Of a DNA stretch of 64,000 bases, positions 21,619 through 34,300 are shown in pieces. The position numbers and the translations under genes are program-made. This stretch comes from Petrosia ficiformis (taxonomy: Eukaryota > Porifera > Demospongiae > Haplosclerida > Petrosiidae), in contig OX345642.1 of the NCBI GenBank assembly GCA_947044365.1, positions 355,001-419,000 of the forward strand, read 5' to 3'. The notes beneath the pieces are model-generated. The model was not told where the DNA came from. It was given only the letters and a program-made list of their open reading frames with translations, and ran no database searches. Each line of letters begins with the position of its first letter. Positions within the stretch are counted from its first letter, which is position 1.

Positions 21619-24600
21619 GTGGTGAAACCTAAGCAACAGGGCGTGTGCTCTGCTGGTTTACATAAGGAACGGGCTATTGAGAAGCTAACTCATCAACATG
21701 CTGAATTGAAGAGCAGGGCGAGAAAGTTCTTCAAAAAAGTCCCGACTACTTTTCTCAATGGAGTACGTACACACAACAAAGCTGTTAAAGCCAAACGTCA
21801 ACAGCTGCTTCAACGATCTACCAAACGGCAAGAAAGAGCCTTTAAATCCAACCCCTGGCTGTTTGCAAAATCTATCTGCAGTTCTCCAAATCCGCCTATA
21901 ACACCTCAATTTCCTAAGGAATCCTGCCGAGACTATTTCCAATCAACGACCATGAATCTTATTCAGGCCTCCCTGATTGGGTTTCTGATGTTATGCCTCC
22001 CCCAGACCCTAACATCGATTTCGACCTTTCGCATATCACCCCTGGCCTTGTTAAATCCACTCTAAAGAAGTGTTCGTCAAAGTCCTCCCCTGGCCTTGAC
22101 AGAATAACTTACCACCATCTTAAGAAACTTCCGAGTACCCTCCTTTTCCTGGCCAACTTATTCTCAAAGATCCTTTCGTCGTCAAATGAATGCCCTCCAT
22201 TTTGGTGTTCCGCTAAGTCTATCCTTATTCGCAAGAAAGGGGACCCAAATCTTCCCAGTAATTTTCGTCCAATTGCCCTTACCAGCTGTGTTGGTAAATT
22301 GTTTCATAAGATAATTGCCAATCGTTTGCAATCGTTTCTCATTGATAATGGAATTATTGACACCAGCTGTCAAAAGGGTTTCATCTCGGGTTTTAACAGT
22401 GTAATGGAACACATTCTGACTCTAAATGCCATGATGGAGGACTGCAAATCTCTTGAAAAGAATATGGCCGTTACCTTTATCGATTTGAAGAATGCTTTTG
22501 GATCAGTATCCCACACCTTCCTGTTGGATATGTTGTTTCACCTAAAGGTCCCCTACAAATCATAAGGTATATCAAAGATATGTATTCTAATCTATCAACT
22601 TACTTCTCTACAAAAAACTGGTCTACGGAGCCTATTGCTGTAACTCGTGGTATCTACCAAGGGGACACGTTATCACCTATTCTATTTTTACTAGCTTTTA
22701 GCCCAGTTATTGAATATATTAAATCTCTTCCAATCAGGGGCTATAGCATTTCATTAAAAGTTCCTAAAGGAGTTGGTCTACCACCTGTTGGGGCCATTCT
22801 CTACATTGAATGGTCGGAAGCTGATTCTATAGAGCCTCATGGTTGGTACTTTTGTTACTTGAACGCTTATGTAAGTGATGGCAGAGCTGAAATCATCTAT
22901 AAGAATAGTGATAGTGAACTAATTGATCTAACAACTGTGAGATGGTATTTGACGAGGAAGAATAGTAAACCATACCTTCCTTTCTCAATCACTCCCCCAT
23001 ACTTTCCATTAAAACAAATGAGATCTCAACTTAATGAAGAAAAATACACTGACTCACATCCTCATAAAACCAAGGCTTATGCTAATGATTTAACCTACAT
23101 GTACATTACTACTACTAAAGTTGACCATCAGAAAGGCTTGTCAGCGATAAACTCTAAATGTGAGTCATTAGATCTACAGATTCGTCCTGATAAGTGTTAT
23201 TCATTATATATAAAGAATGGTAAAGTTCTCCCTTCTGAATTTTCAATATCTGGATCTCTTACAAAGTGTATTAAATCAAATCCCACAAAATTTCTCGGAC
23301 AAATTGTCTCTATTCGAACAATACTACCTGTCAACTCTCAGCCTCAGCACTTTCTTCTACCATTAATGATTCCCTGCAAAGAATTAACAACAGCCCATCA
23401 GAGGAGACTATAAGATTTGGATATATAGGAACTATTTAGTTCCTTCAATCTTTTTTCAACTATCAGTTAATAAATACACCAAGTCCTTCATTTCCAAACT
23501 TCAAGCTAAGATTACAAAGTTTCTGAAGTCATGGCTTCACTTGCCATGCAGTTCAACTTTGTCCATTTTATATCATCCAGATGTGTTGAAACTCCCCTAT
23601 ATTCCACATACTTTAGAAAAGGCTAAACTGAAATGCCTATCTACAATTACATCTTCGTTAGATCCAGCATGTTTCTGAATTACAAAATTGTGCAGATATT
23701 GTTCGAAATAGTCTCTCGGTTCCAAACACCTGCTTAGAGGTTTTCACTTCTATCATTGAATCTGTCTCTAAAGATACCCCACATTATAGCCAACATATCA
23801 ATAGATCATGTAGATTTGAACTAACAGAACGCCAGCAAAACTTATGGAATTCACATCTGAATTCGCTTCAAGTACAATCAAAATTCTGTGATATTGTGAA
23901 GTTAGAGCAGGACAACCACATCTGGAATAGAATTATCACTGATCTTCCTTCTGGTCAACTATCTTTTATTTTAAGGGCTGGTTCAGACTGTTTGCCCACA
24001 CCCTTAAACCTAAAACGATGGAATTATCAAGTTTCAGCCAGCTGCCCTTTATGTTCCAATCGCTCCTCAACTACCAAACACATTCTAAATGTATGTCTAA
24101 CTGCTTTGGAACAGGGTCGATTTACCTGGCGTCATGATTCTATTCTTAACCATCTGTTAATGTTTATTGATAAACATCTTACTCCTGATCACAAAGTGTA
24201 TGCTGACCTCCCTAATCGATTGGCGAACACTTCACCACCAACTACCATCCCAGTAAACATATCTACGTGTTCTGATCGACCTGATCTGGTGATTATTTCC
24301 CCAACAAATGCAATCAGTATTCTTGAATTGACTGTACCTCATAACTCCCTGGACAGTATATCCTCAGCCAGATGTCGAAAACTTCAAAAGTATGCCCACC
24401 TAATTTCCGACCTCGAACACAGAAATCAATCTGTCCTACTTGTTTCCCTAGAAATCAGGTCTCTAGGCCACTTTACACATGATGCCATCAGATCACTCCA
24501 GAAATTGTTACCTTCACTATCAAAACGTCGAACGAAAGATCTTTTATTCTCACTAGCAAAAATTTCCATCAGTTCTAGTTTTATTTTCAAGTCAAGAAAT

Positions 24601-24826
24601 TTCCAATCATGGACTTTATCTGATTTATATACTTTGTCTTTAGCTAATTAATATGTTTATATTTAGTTTTTATTCTCTACCTTGCCAAGGTCTATACTTT
24701 TGAATTATTTCATTCTGTTTAGTTTCCCTTGTGTCCGAGGTTATTATTATTATTATTTATTATCATTCAGTATATCATGCATAACTTTATTTTCTAATGA
24801 ATAAAGTGTTTTTACTACTATTAGTG
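21619..24826 (+). mobile_element. RLE-class non-LTR retrotransposon (R2/NeSL-like), degraded
   Basis: Open pieces at 21619-22065, 21993-22565, 22580-23413 and 23896-24651 form one broken polyprotein. The reverse transcriptase shows the SSPGLDRITYHHL, NFRPIALTSCVGKLFHKII, FIDLKNAFGSV and GIYQGDTLSPILF blocks. The catalytic box reads YANDL where YADDL is expected. The C-terminal part has a CPLCSN…H…C zinc knuckle, an RHDSILNHL segment and an RPDLVI block. That order is typical of the restriction-like endonuclease of R2/NeSL-type elements. Frameshifts near 22000 and 22565 and the break at 23413-23896 show it is dead. It ends in a tail with an AATAAA at 24802. It lies between copies 2 and 3, where copies 3-4 and B1-5 have only a 0.35 kb spacer. 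Confidence 0.8.
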
Positions 24827-24856
24827 ACATCACACAAATATTCTATATTCAATCGT

Positions 24857-27800
24857 TCATTTAGTCAGTGATTTCATACGTTCATCCAGTTGTTGTATCA
24901 CAGTTCTAATAGTTGGTCTATTCTCTGCTTCTTCCTCTACACAGGTACGTATCAACTGTGCAATAGGAGGAGAACTAGTAGCCACATTATGTAGCATTCC
25001 ATGAAACTGATCCAAATCTGGAAATCAACATGTCATAATCTCAAACAAGAGAACACCAAAACTAAAAACATCTATCTTTGTCGTTTGTTTCTTCCTCACT
25101 ATATCGACTATCGTAGCAACACACTCTGGAGGACTGTAGACAAGAGCTCCCGGGGCTGTAGTAGTAGCATTACGAGCAATATTAGCAGAACCAAAATCAG
25201 ACAGCTTTGCTTTCCACCTGTCTGGACCCTTTGATTCCAAGAGAACATTGGCACTACTTACATCACGATGAATAATAGGATCATCAAGACAATGTAAGTA
25301 ATTGAGACCAGCTGCAACATCACGTAATATTGTCAGTTTCATCATCTCACTGGTCAACTGGTTTCTTTCATACACACTACGTAACGAGGCATCCATTATC
25401 TCTGTGATAATCAATGGATTACCAGAAGGATGATCCAGTACAGCTCCAATAAACAAGAGTAAATTAGGGTGTAGTAGTTTGGACATGGTATTCATTTCAC
25501 GATGCACTAAGAGGAGATTATTGTCACTCTTTATAAATTCGTGCAACTCTTTCACAGCAACCCTCTGCTCTCTAAATATCCCTACATGTATCACACCCCA
25601 TGCTCCTCTTCCAAGTTCCTCTTTGGTTATCTCGATGTCTTTATGACTCACATTCCAGCTTTCTTCGAGTTTTCTTATCAGTTCTTTAAGACTAGTCTTC
25701 TCATTTTGATGGTCTCGTTCCTTTTGTTCAGAATCTTCTTGTACTGTATTGAGGTCTTGTTGTAGTTTCTGACACTCTTGTTGTAGTGTATGATGATCTT
25801 GTTGTAGTGTATGATGATCTTGTTGTAGTGTATGATGATCTTGGTCTCTTTTCTCAAGAACAGTCTGTAATTGCTGGTGATCGATTCGTACTGTATTGAG
25901 ATCTTGCTGTAGTTTCTGACACTCTTGCTGTAGTGTATGATGATCTTGTTGTAATTTCTGAGATTTGTGTTTCATTTCTTGATGATCCTGTAGGAGTTTC
26001 TGATGATCTGTCTTCAGTTTCTGGTACTCTTCATGACTGGTTTCCTGTAAATTCTTGTAAGCTTCATTCATTTCATCTTCTCTCCTCTTTGCTTTCTCAT
26101 TAGCTTCTCTCTGCTTCCTCTCTTGCTCTGTCTTTTCTGTTTGCTGGTATATACTTTCAGGAGGGAGAGAGTCTCCTGGTCCACACCTATCCATATCAGG
26201 ATTAACATATACACACATGTATATATCTTGAGTGAATCTACGAACATATTCTGGAATATCTTTAGATGCAGCTTGTAGTAATTTCTGATGACTCTTCTCA
26301 TCATATACCCAGTGTTGTAAATCTTTGGACACTTCTGTGACTTTAGGTATATTATACATGTCATCTGGATTGATAGATTATGTGAATGAAAGGATAGATG
26401 ATGGATAGAGAGATACGTATATTTCAATAACGTATGCATGATACAATACATATTTATACTTATATAAGGTACTTACATATTCTGTTAGCCATACTGTCAT
26501 GGAAGAGCCAGCGATTGTTAGTAGTACGTGTATAACACACATAATGACTGGTCTCAATACAAATAACAGAGAGAAGCTTCATTTTAGAGAATCTGGAAAT
26601 GTCTCCCATCATCTTGGCTGAGTAATGGAGGAAGGGTAAAAATTGTAAAACATTCAATCTCTACTCACAGGGGTCCAGAAGAGGTTTAACATCTATTTCC
26701 AATGAGGGGATTATTCTGTTATACATTTTGAACTCCTTACCAAAACGAGGCATTTGAAGAAGAAGTTTTGAGGGAACCTAAATGATAGATGAATTCATCA
26801 GTTCTATGGTAAACATACATGTAGTGTAGTCATCACACACTCTAGTAAAAGAGATTTGTTGCTCACGAAACATTTTTAGAATGAGATTTTCAGTTGTGGG
26901 TATTGTGTTCTGTTGAGGATCAATTTCAAAAAAAAGTTGAACAAAATATTCTTTCTCAACTCCAAATGGACGTCTGATAAATAAACAAATATTTATTATC
27001 AAAACTAATAAATGAATAATCTCTTACTTTATACTAATGAATGGTTCAACGTGGAGGATCTCTTTAAACAACAGATTTAGAAACTCTTCTGGATCTATGT
27101 CACATGATAATCATATGATGATCACATGTAGATCACATGACTCACCTTTCTCATCCTTGTTAGCTCCTTTCATTCTACCAAGTTCTTCTAATTCATTACG
27201 TAACTTCATAATGGATTCATGTCTTGCTAGTCCATACCTGTTTAAAACCAGACAAACCAGTTATACCAGTCAGTCAGGTATTATATAATACACTCACTTT
27301 CTTAATGGGTTTACAATACCCTTCCATAGTATATGTTTGATCTTCTGTCCTACCTCATGTTTTGGTTCTTCTAGTAACATCATATCAAATGAGTCACTTA
27401 GAGCAAAGAGACCAAACACAGTAGCATCAAGATAACATGAGTTATGATGTCCTTGTATACCATGTTCATCACCAATATACTGGGAAAATAGTTCTGCACT
27501 TCCTGGTGTGTCTTCATCATCAAATAACGGAGCTTTTCCCTCCAATGCTGTATATGTATATATAGTAATGTATAGTTAATTAATTAAATACAAGTACTTA
27601 CGATTTTTCAGTTCTTGTCTCTTAGCTGCTGGTACTTGATGAGGTTCCATGTATCTTGGGTCTTGTTCAAGAGATCTCAGTGGACAGAACAAAGCTCTAC
27701 CTGGAGGACACTTGAAGTATTGCTTTCCATTCCACCTACCATCAGTACATCCATCCATTGGTATATCCTATGTATGAAACACATTATATTACAATAATAT

Positions 27801-30800
27801 TTATTATTGTTATAATTAAGAATATACTAATATTCAATCATGTACAAACTATAATATAAATCGTAATTATAGTTTCATAAGAAATGTATTTGCTTCTTGT
27901 ACAATATCTGAATTATTTTACACAATTAATAATAATTATACTACTTACTAATTCTACTCCAGCAACATATCCCTCATAATCTGGTACAACACCAACCCAT
28001 TTGATTACACCTCTTATAGGAGGTCCACCTCTGGATGTCATTTGTACCATTGTTCCAATGGCTAACCCTGAGTATATTTGATCTAAATTACTATCTTGAC
28101 GTTGAGATACTTGACCCTGGTCACTGTTGCCATGACGATGTTGAGAATGGTGTGATGAATGGTTGGGATCAGGATTTCTAGGCAAAGGAGGAGATCCTGG
28201 ATAATGAGGTATATTCTGATATACAGGATGAGATGGGAGAGAGACATGTTGATCTTGTCCATCATTAGGTCTATTGTGATCTTGAGGCTGAGAGGAAATA
28301 GAAGAGGAAGGTGGAACAACAATATAACTATCTTCCACTTTATTCATCCAAGCCCCACCCTCAATCACCTTGTAATCCTCTAACGAGTGCTTTCTCTTCT
28401 GTTCTCTCTCAATCCTCTCATACTCCTCCCTTTGTAATTGTACTTTATCTTTTCCTAGTATTTCTCTAACACTGTCCCCTGGTCCCATTGGAGGGATTGA
28501 ATCGTCAGGCCCTCTTCCTGTTGCTAGATTCTCTTCATTTTGTTGGTTGTCAGGTAAAATTGGTCTACTGTCATGATCTTTATTTTTCTCCTCATTTCTC
28601 TTTGATAACATTACTTCTTGAGTTCTATATTCCTCTACATTGAGACCCCACTTCTGTGCTTCCTTAACTTCAAATGTGTTGTTTTCTTGTTTCTGCTTAG
28701 TATATTCATCAATATGGAGTACTAACTGTTCAGGAAGATACAATCGACTATGATTAGGAGCTACAGAGAACCGATGCTGAGTTAATTCATAATGGAGATC
28801 TGGAAACTCTTTATCACGATCAATCTTGCTGTCCTAATGAGTATACACTTATATTAATATATATTTATTATATATCAACTCACTGTTTCAATACCCACAA
28901 CAGGTACAACGATCCCTCCATCTTCCCTTGATGTCTTCACAGGCCCCACCCATCTGACTGTACCAGTAATAGCCTTCTGTCTCACTGTCTGTACTACAAC
29001 ACGATCACCTTCAGAAAACTGAGAGTCAATATGAGAGGTAGAATCAGGTACTACATTGGAAGCTTGATTTCCTCCAAAGAGGAATGCTATTGCCTTTTGA
29101 AGAAGTCCTCCTTCTTCCTTCTTCAAATCCTTACCACATTGCTTGTTTTTACTATGAGTATGGCATATAGTAGAATTTTCCATTATGACATCTGGTTCCT
29201 TCAACTCTTCGTTGTTATCATCAGAAGTAACATTTGTCTTCTTGATAATCTTATCCATTGACACATAAACAGCATTATTATTACCACACCGGAAATGAGG
29301 ACTTCCATCAGTTGTACCTTTACCTCTGTGTTCTTTATCCTGTGATATATAAAAGAATTGAGTATAAATTATACGTCTAAGTAGGGTTGAGTAATTATAT
29401 AGATGATTATTAGTGCTTTGTGTAATTATTGTATATAATAATGTATCATCAATGTGAGGTAATAGTTACTTCAAATAAATACAAAAAGAACATAAACTGA
29501 AATTAAACACTTCATTAGTATTGTTCTCCTCCCAGTTGTGTATATAAATATAAAATAGCAATATCGTTTAGTTTGCAATACAATTAATAATTGTGATAAG
29601 GTCATATAATTGAGTACCCATAATTATACATATTCAATACTAACCTAGTCAGACATACAGTACTGTTGGTAGGTTGACAAATACATCCTTAAAATACATC
29701 TAGAGAAATGGTTGAATTCAACCATTTCCCCAGCTCAGTTTTCTAGTGCATAAAGCAAAAGCAGGTTTATGATACAAACCTGCCATTAAGGTTATGGGAT
29801 ACAAATCATGAATAATTAATGAGTTATTTATAATTATGGTATTTCTGTCAAAACATAACAACACCAAAGATCTAGATGATAGCATAGTTTGCAGCAAAGA
29901 TAAATCCGAAAATGTGGACTTGGATGAAATGGAAATGATAAAACAAAAACATCCAAACCTACATTACAACAAGTCATGATACCTCTCTTCTTAATACCAA
30001 AATGAAGGTTGTCCCGAAGATATATTGGGCAATAATCATCTAGAATCTCCAACATACACTCCAAAATCTCAATACATCTGAATGTGGTCGCAATTACTGG
30101 GTTTGGCTGCTTCTCTTGAACGTTTTGCAAAAAAAAAAAACATCATGTGACGACTTACCTATAGTTCTATAGATAGAAAATATTTACCTGGAGATCACAT
30201 CAAAATATGTATTGGATGAATTTATTTTTGATTTATAACATTGGTCAGTTGAAATAAACACATTACTATTCTATCTTTAAATAAATATGAACAGATTTTG
30301 GTATCCCGTAATGTTAAAGAGTCTGTCTAAGCAAAGGATGTATCTGTCAACCTACCAACAGGCTTTGGCCTATAGTTTTATACAGCAACTCTTAAATTAA
30401 GACTGGACTGTCAATGGTACACACACACACGTGACTTTTGCTATAATTACAATTTCTCTGCGAAACATTTTCTCTATGCAGATAAATTTTTATAACTATA
30501 CATTTGATCGTGTGAGAATAATACTAACCATGATTTCAATTCCAAACATCACTCCACTATGTCTTTGCATAGCACCATAATATCTGACTTTCCCTAGTAT
30601 CATCAATGGTGCTCCATCTCCCTTTTCAAATTGAAAATATACCATGTCTCCATGTCTAAGATTCATTATCCAAGACAACTTGTCTGGTTTAAGATACTCC
30701 TGTGCTCGGACATTAGCATCTTCAATACCCAGAAGACAGTCTAACTCAGCTCCATGTAATTGTGATAAAGCAGAACCATTATTGAATATTGTGACACCTG

Positions 30801-30996
30801 GATCATTATATTTGCAGTAATTATGAGCTGGTGTTCCATCTTCTCGTGGTATCTGTTCCTTTGGTGGAATCTCTACCAGTAATTCTCCTTTAGAGATATA
30901 AATTGGGAATGGTTTCTCTCCCTCTCTATCTGGTTTTTGATCACCCAGTGTCCTACGTAACAATATGTAAACAGGAGGTACACTAGGCTCAGCCAT
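24857..30996 (-). CDS. CYLD-kinase copy 3: full CAP-Gly x3 + USP + coiled coil + kinase, with premature stop in the kinase
   Basis: Eleven exons join in frame: 30529-30996, 28884-29339, 27949-28833, 27602-27767, 27298-27547, 27146-27237, 27028-27094, 26841-26973, 26669-26777, 26477-26617 and 24857-26364. Three CAP-Gly-like modules come first, each interrupted by an intron. The CYLD-type USP domain follows, with the cysteine box GIQGHHNSCYLD, the histidine box CIETSHYVCYTR and the WLFHDSMANR box, so the catalytic residues are present. Its last part (YNIPKVTEV…YMCVYVNPDM) continues in the same exon into a KLQQDHHTLQQ coiled coil and a kinase (GRGAWG, VAVKEL, HRDVSSANV, DFGSAN). A TGA at 25025-25027, where copies 2 and 4 have CGA, cuts the product to 1368 residues and removes 56 conserved C-lobe residues. 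The exon 8 donor is GTGTGT, where paralogs have GTGAGT. About 115 coiled-coil residues present in copies 4 and 5 are missing. Confidence 0.82.
28885..28950 (-). other. CAP-Gly 2 exon boundary, conserved in all copies
   Basis: The exon ends GGIVVPVVGIETV at a GTGAGT donor. The same boundary is at 13250 (copy 1), 18820 (copy 2), 56500 (B2) and 58056 (B1). The shared phase-0 split of the CAP-Gly fold is a landmark for aligning copies. Confidence 0.7.
29340..30528 (-). other. Copy 3 intron 1 carrying an old inverted-repeat element
   Basis: The terminal blocks at 29661-29690 and 30334-30361 are inverted (TACTGTTGGTAGGTTGACA with TGTCAACCTACCAACAG). Nearly the same intron, element included, is in B1 (58523-59769), so the element predates that duplication. 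A perfect 24-bp palindrome, GAAATGGTTGAA plus its complement, is at 29703-29726. Confidence 0.7.
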
Positions 30997-31349
30997 ACTA
31001 AGAGATCTATTAATAAAGAATAATTAATGAGTCTTAGATCATAGCAGAGGACTAACCTTAGGTAAATGGAGGAGTGTAACAGAACTAAAGAATATAATTA
31101 ATGAATATAATTAATTAATTAATAATTATAAATAGTTGATTAAAAGGGGTCGGGAATCACTTGGGATTATCCAATATTTTATCAACATTTTATCAATATA
31201 AACTATAAGTAAAAACACTAGTTAGTCGTTTTATCAAAACCTCAAGAGGAATAACCTTAAAAAGACCGGTAGAGGTGATTTATGATATCCACTCAAGATA
31301 TAAAATGAAAATTAAAACCAATCACACAAAATATTCTATGTTCATTCGT
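30997..31349. promoter_or_regulatory. Spacer between copy 4 stop and copy 3 start
   Basis: This 353-bp spacer is nearly identical to the one at 60238-60577 between copy 5 and B1, including the AAAAGGGGTCGGGAATCACT block. It must contain the copy 4 3' UTR and probably the copy 3 promoter. No specific motif can be assigned. Confidence 0.5.
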
Positions 31350-34300
31350 TCATTTAGTCAGTGATTTCATACGTTCATCCAGTTGTTGTATCACAGTTCT
31401 AATAGTTGGTCTATTCTCTGCTTCTTCCTCTACACAGGTACGTATCAACTGTGCAATAGGAGGAGAACTAGTAGCCACATTATGTAGCATTCCATGAAAC
31501 TGATCTAAATCTGGAAATCGACATGTCATAATCTCACACAAGAGAACACCAAAACTAAAAACATCTATCTTTGTAGTCTGCTGTTTCTTACTCACTTTGA
31601 TGGCTACTGTGGCGGCAACACACTCTGGAGGACTGTAGACAGGAGCTCCTGGGGCTGTAGTAATCGCATTACGAGCAATATTAGCAGAACCAAAATCAGA
31701 CAGCTTTGCTTTCCACCTGTCTGGACCCTTTGATTCCAAGAGAACATTGGCACTACTTACATCACGATGAATAATAGGATCATCAAGACAATGTAAGTAA
31801 TTGAGACCAGCTGCAACATCACGTAATATTGTCAGTTTCGTCATCTCATTGGTCAACTGGTTTCTCTTGTAAACATCACGTAACGAGGCATCCATTATCT
31901 CTGTGATAATCAATGGATTACCAGAAGGATGATCGAGTACAGCTCCAATAAACAAGAGTAGATTAGGATGTCGTAATTTAGACATGGTGTTGATTTCACG
32001 ATGCATTAAGGTAAGATTATCTTTACTCGTTATAACTTTATACAGCTGTTTCACAGCAACCCTCTGTTCTCTAAATAAGCCGACCTGTATAACACCCCAT
32101 CCTCCTCTTCCAAGCTCCTCTTGTGTTATCTTCACATCTTTATGACTCACCTTCCAGCTTTCTTGAAGTTTTCTTATCTGTTCTCCAAGATGAGTCTTCT
32201 CAATTTGATAGTCTCTGTCTTTTTGCCTTAGAACAATCTGTAGTTGCTGATGATCAGTTCGTACTGTATTGAGATCTTCTAGTTGTTTCTGACACTCTTG
32301 TTGTAGTTTCTGACAATCTTGCTGTAGTGTATGATGATCTTGTTGTAGAGTATGATGATCTTGGTCTATTTTCTCAAGAACAGTCTGTAACTGCTGGTGA
32401 TCGATTCGTACTGTATCGAGATCTTGCTGTAGTTTATGATGATCTTCTTGTAATTTCTGAGATCCCTGTTTTATTTCTTCATGATCCTGTAGGAGTTTCT
32501 GATGATCTGTCTTCAGTTTCTGGTACTCTGTATGACTGGTTTCCTGTAAATTCTTGTAAGCTTCATTCATTTCATCTTCTCTCCTTTTTGCTTTCTTGTT
32601 GGCTTCTCTCTGCCTCCTCTCTTGCTCTGTCTTCTCTATTTGGAGGAGTAAGTTGTGTTCTTGTTGGTGACTCAATTCAGATTTGATTGTACTAAGTTCT
32701 GTTTCCTGTTTCTGATACGAGGATGTGAGTCTACCATGCACATGTGATAACTGCTTAAATCCTTCAGAGACCTGGTCAAAACTTGAACTCAGAAATTCCT
32801 TATCTTCAACTAATTTCTGTATTTCTTCCTGCATGGTTACAAATAGGTCCTCTAAACGTTCTTTTCTCTGGACCCTTTCTGCCTTTTCCTTGTGTAACGA
32901 CTCCAGCTCATCCACAGTGAATTTCAGTGGAGTAGAAAGTGCTACTGCTGCTTGTTGTTGAGGTACGGGTTGATGTATTGTATGATTTTCAAGAGATGAA
33001 AGGAGAGATCCTGTTCCATACCTATCCATATCAGGATTAACATATACACACATGTATATATCTTGAGTGAATCTACGAACATATTCTGGAATATCTTTAG
33101 CTGCAGCTTGTAGTAGTTTCTGATGATTCTTCTCATCATATACCCAGTGTTGTAAATCTCTGGATACTTCTGTGACTTTAGGTATGTTATACATGTCATC
33201 TGGATAGATAGATAATAAGTGAATTAATAAAATACGATTAGCAAGTATATAAATTTATATAAAAATATTTATATACATCATTATTCAAAGTTTTCTTACA
33301 TATTCTGTTAGCCATGCTGTCATGGAAGAGCCAGTGATTGTTAGTGCGTGTATAACACACATAATGACTGATCTCAATACAAATAACAGAGAGAAGCTGC
33401 ATTTTTGAGAACTTGGAAGTGTCTCCCATATTCTCAGCTGAGTAATGGAGAAAAGGTAAAAATTGTAAAACATTAACATTCAATCTCTACTCACAAAGGT
33501 CCAGAAGAGGTTTAACATCCATTTCTAATGAGGGGATTATTCTGTTATACATTTTGATCTCCTTACCAAAACGAGGCATTTGAATAAGAAGTTTTGAGGG
33601 AACCTAAATGATAGATGAAGGAAATACAATAATAAATATAATGAAGAGTGATGTAATGTAATGCATATCACTCACTTTAGTAAAAGAGATTTGTTGCTCA
33701 TGAAACATTTTCAGGATGAGATTTTCAGTTGTGGGTATTGTGTTCTGTTGAGGATCAATTTCAAAAAACAGTTGAACAAAATATTCTTTCTCAACTCCAA
33801 ATGGACGTCTGATATATAAACAAATATTTAATATCAAAAATAATAAATGAATAATCTCTTACTTTATACTAATGAATGGATCAACATGGAGGATCTCTTT
33901 AAACAACAGATTTAGAAACTCTTCTGGATCTATATCACATGATAATCATATGATGATCACATGTAGATCACATGACTCACCTTTCTCATCCTTATTAGCT
34001 CCTTTCATTCTACCCAGCTCTTCTAATTCATTACGTAACTCCATGATGGATTCATGTCTTGCTAGTCCATACCTGTTTAAAACCAGACAAACCAGTTATA
34101 CCAGTCAGTCAGGTATTATATAATACACTCACTTTCTTAATGGGTTTACAATACCCTTCCATAGTATACGTTTGATCTTCTGTCCTACCTCATGTTTTGG
34201 TTCTTCTAGTAACATCATATCAAATGAATCACTTAGTGCAAACAGACCAAACACAGTAGCATCAAGATAACATGAGTTATGATGTCCTTGTATACCATGT

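Noticed and set aside
29834..30130. 98-codon minus-strand frame in copy 3 intron 1
   Set aside because: It lies inside the inverted-repeat element, and the B1 version is broken by indels, so no protein is supported.
32327..32686. 119-codon plus-strand frame opposite the copy 4 coiled coil
   Set aside because: It is a shadow of the low-complexity Q/D/H heptad codons. Equivalent shadows occur in copies 2, 3 and 5.
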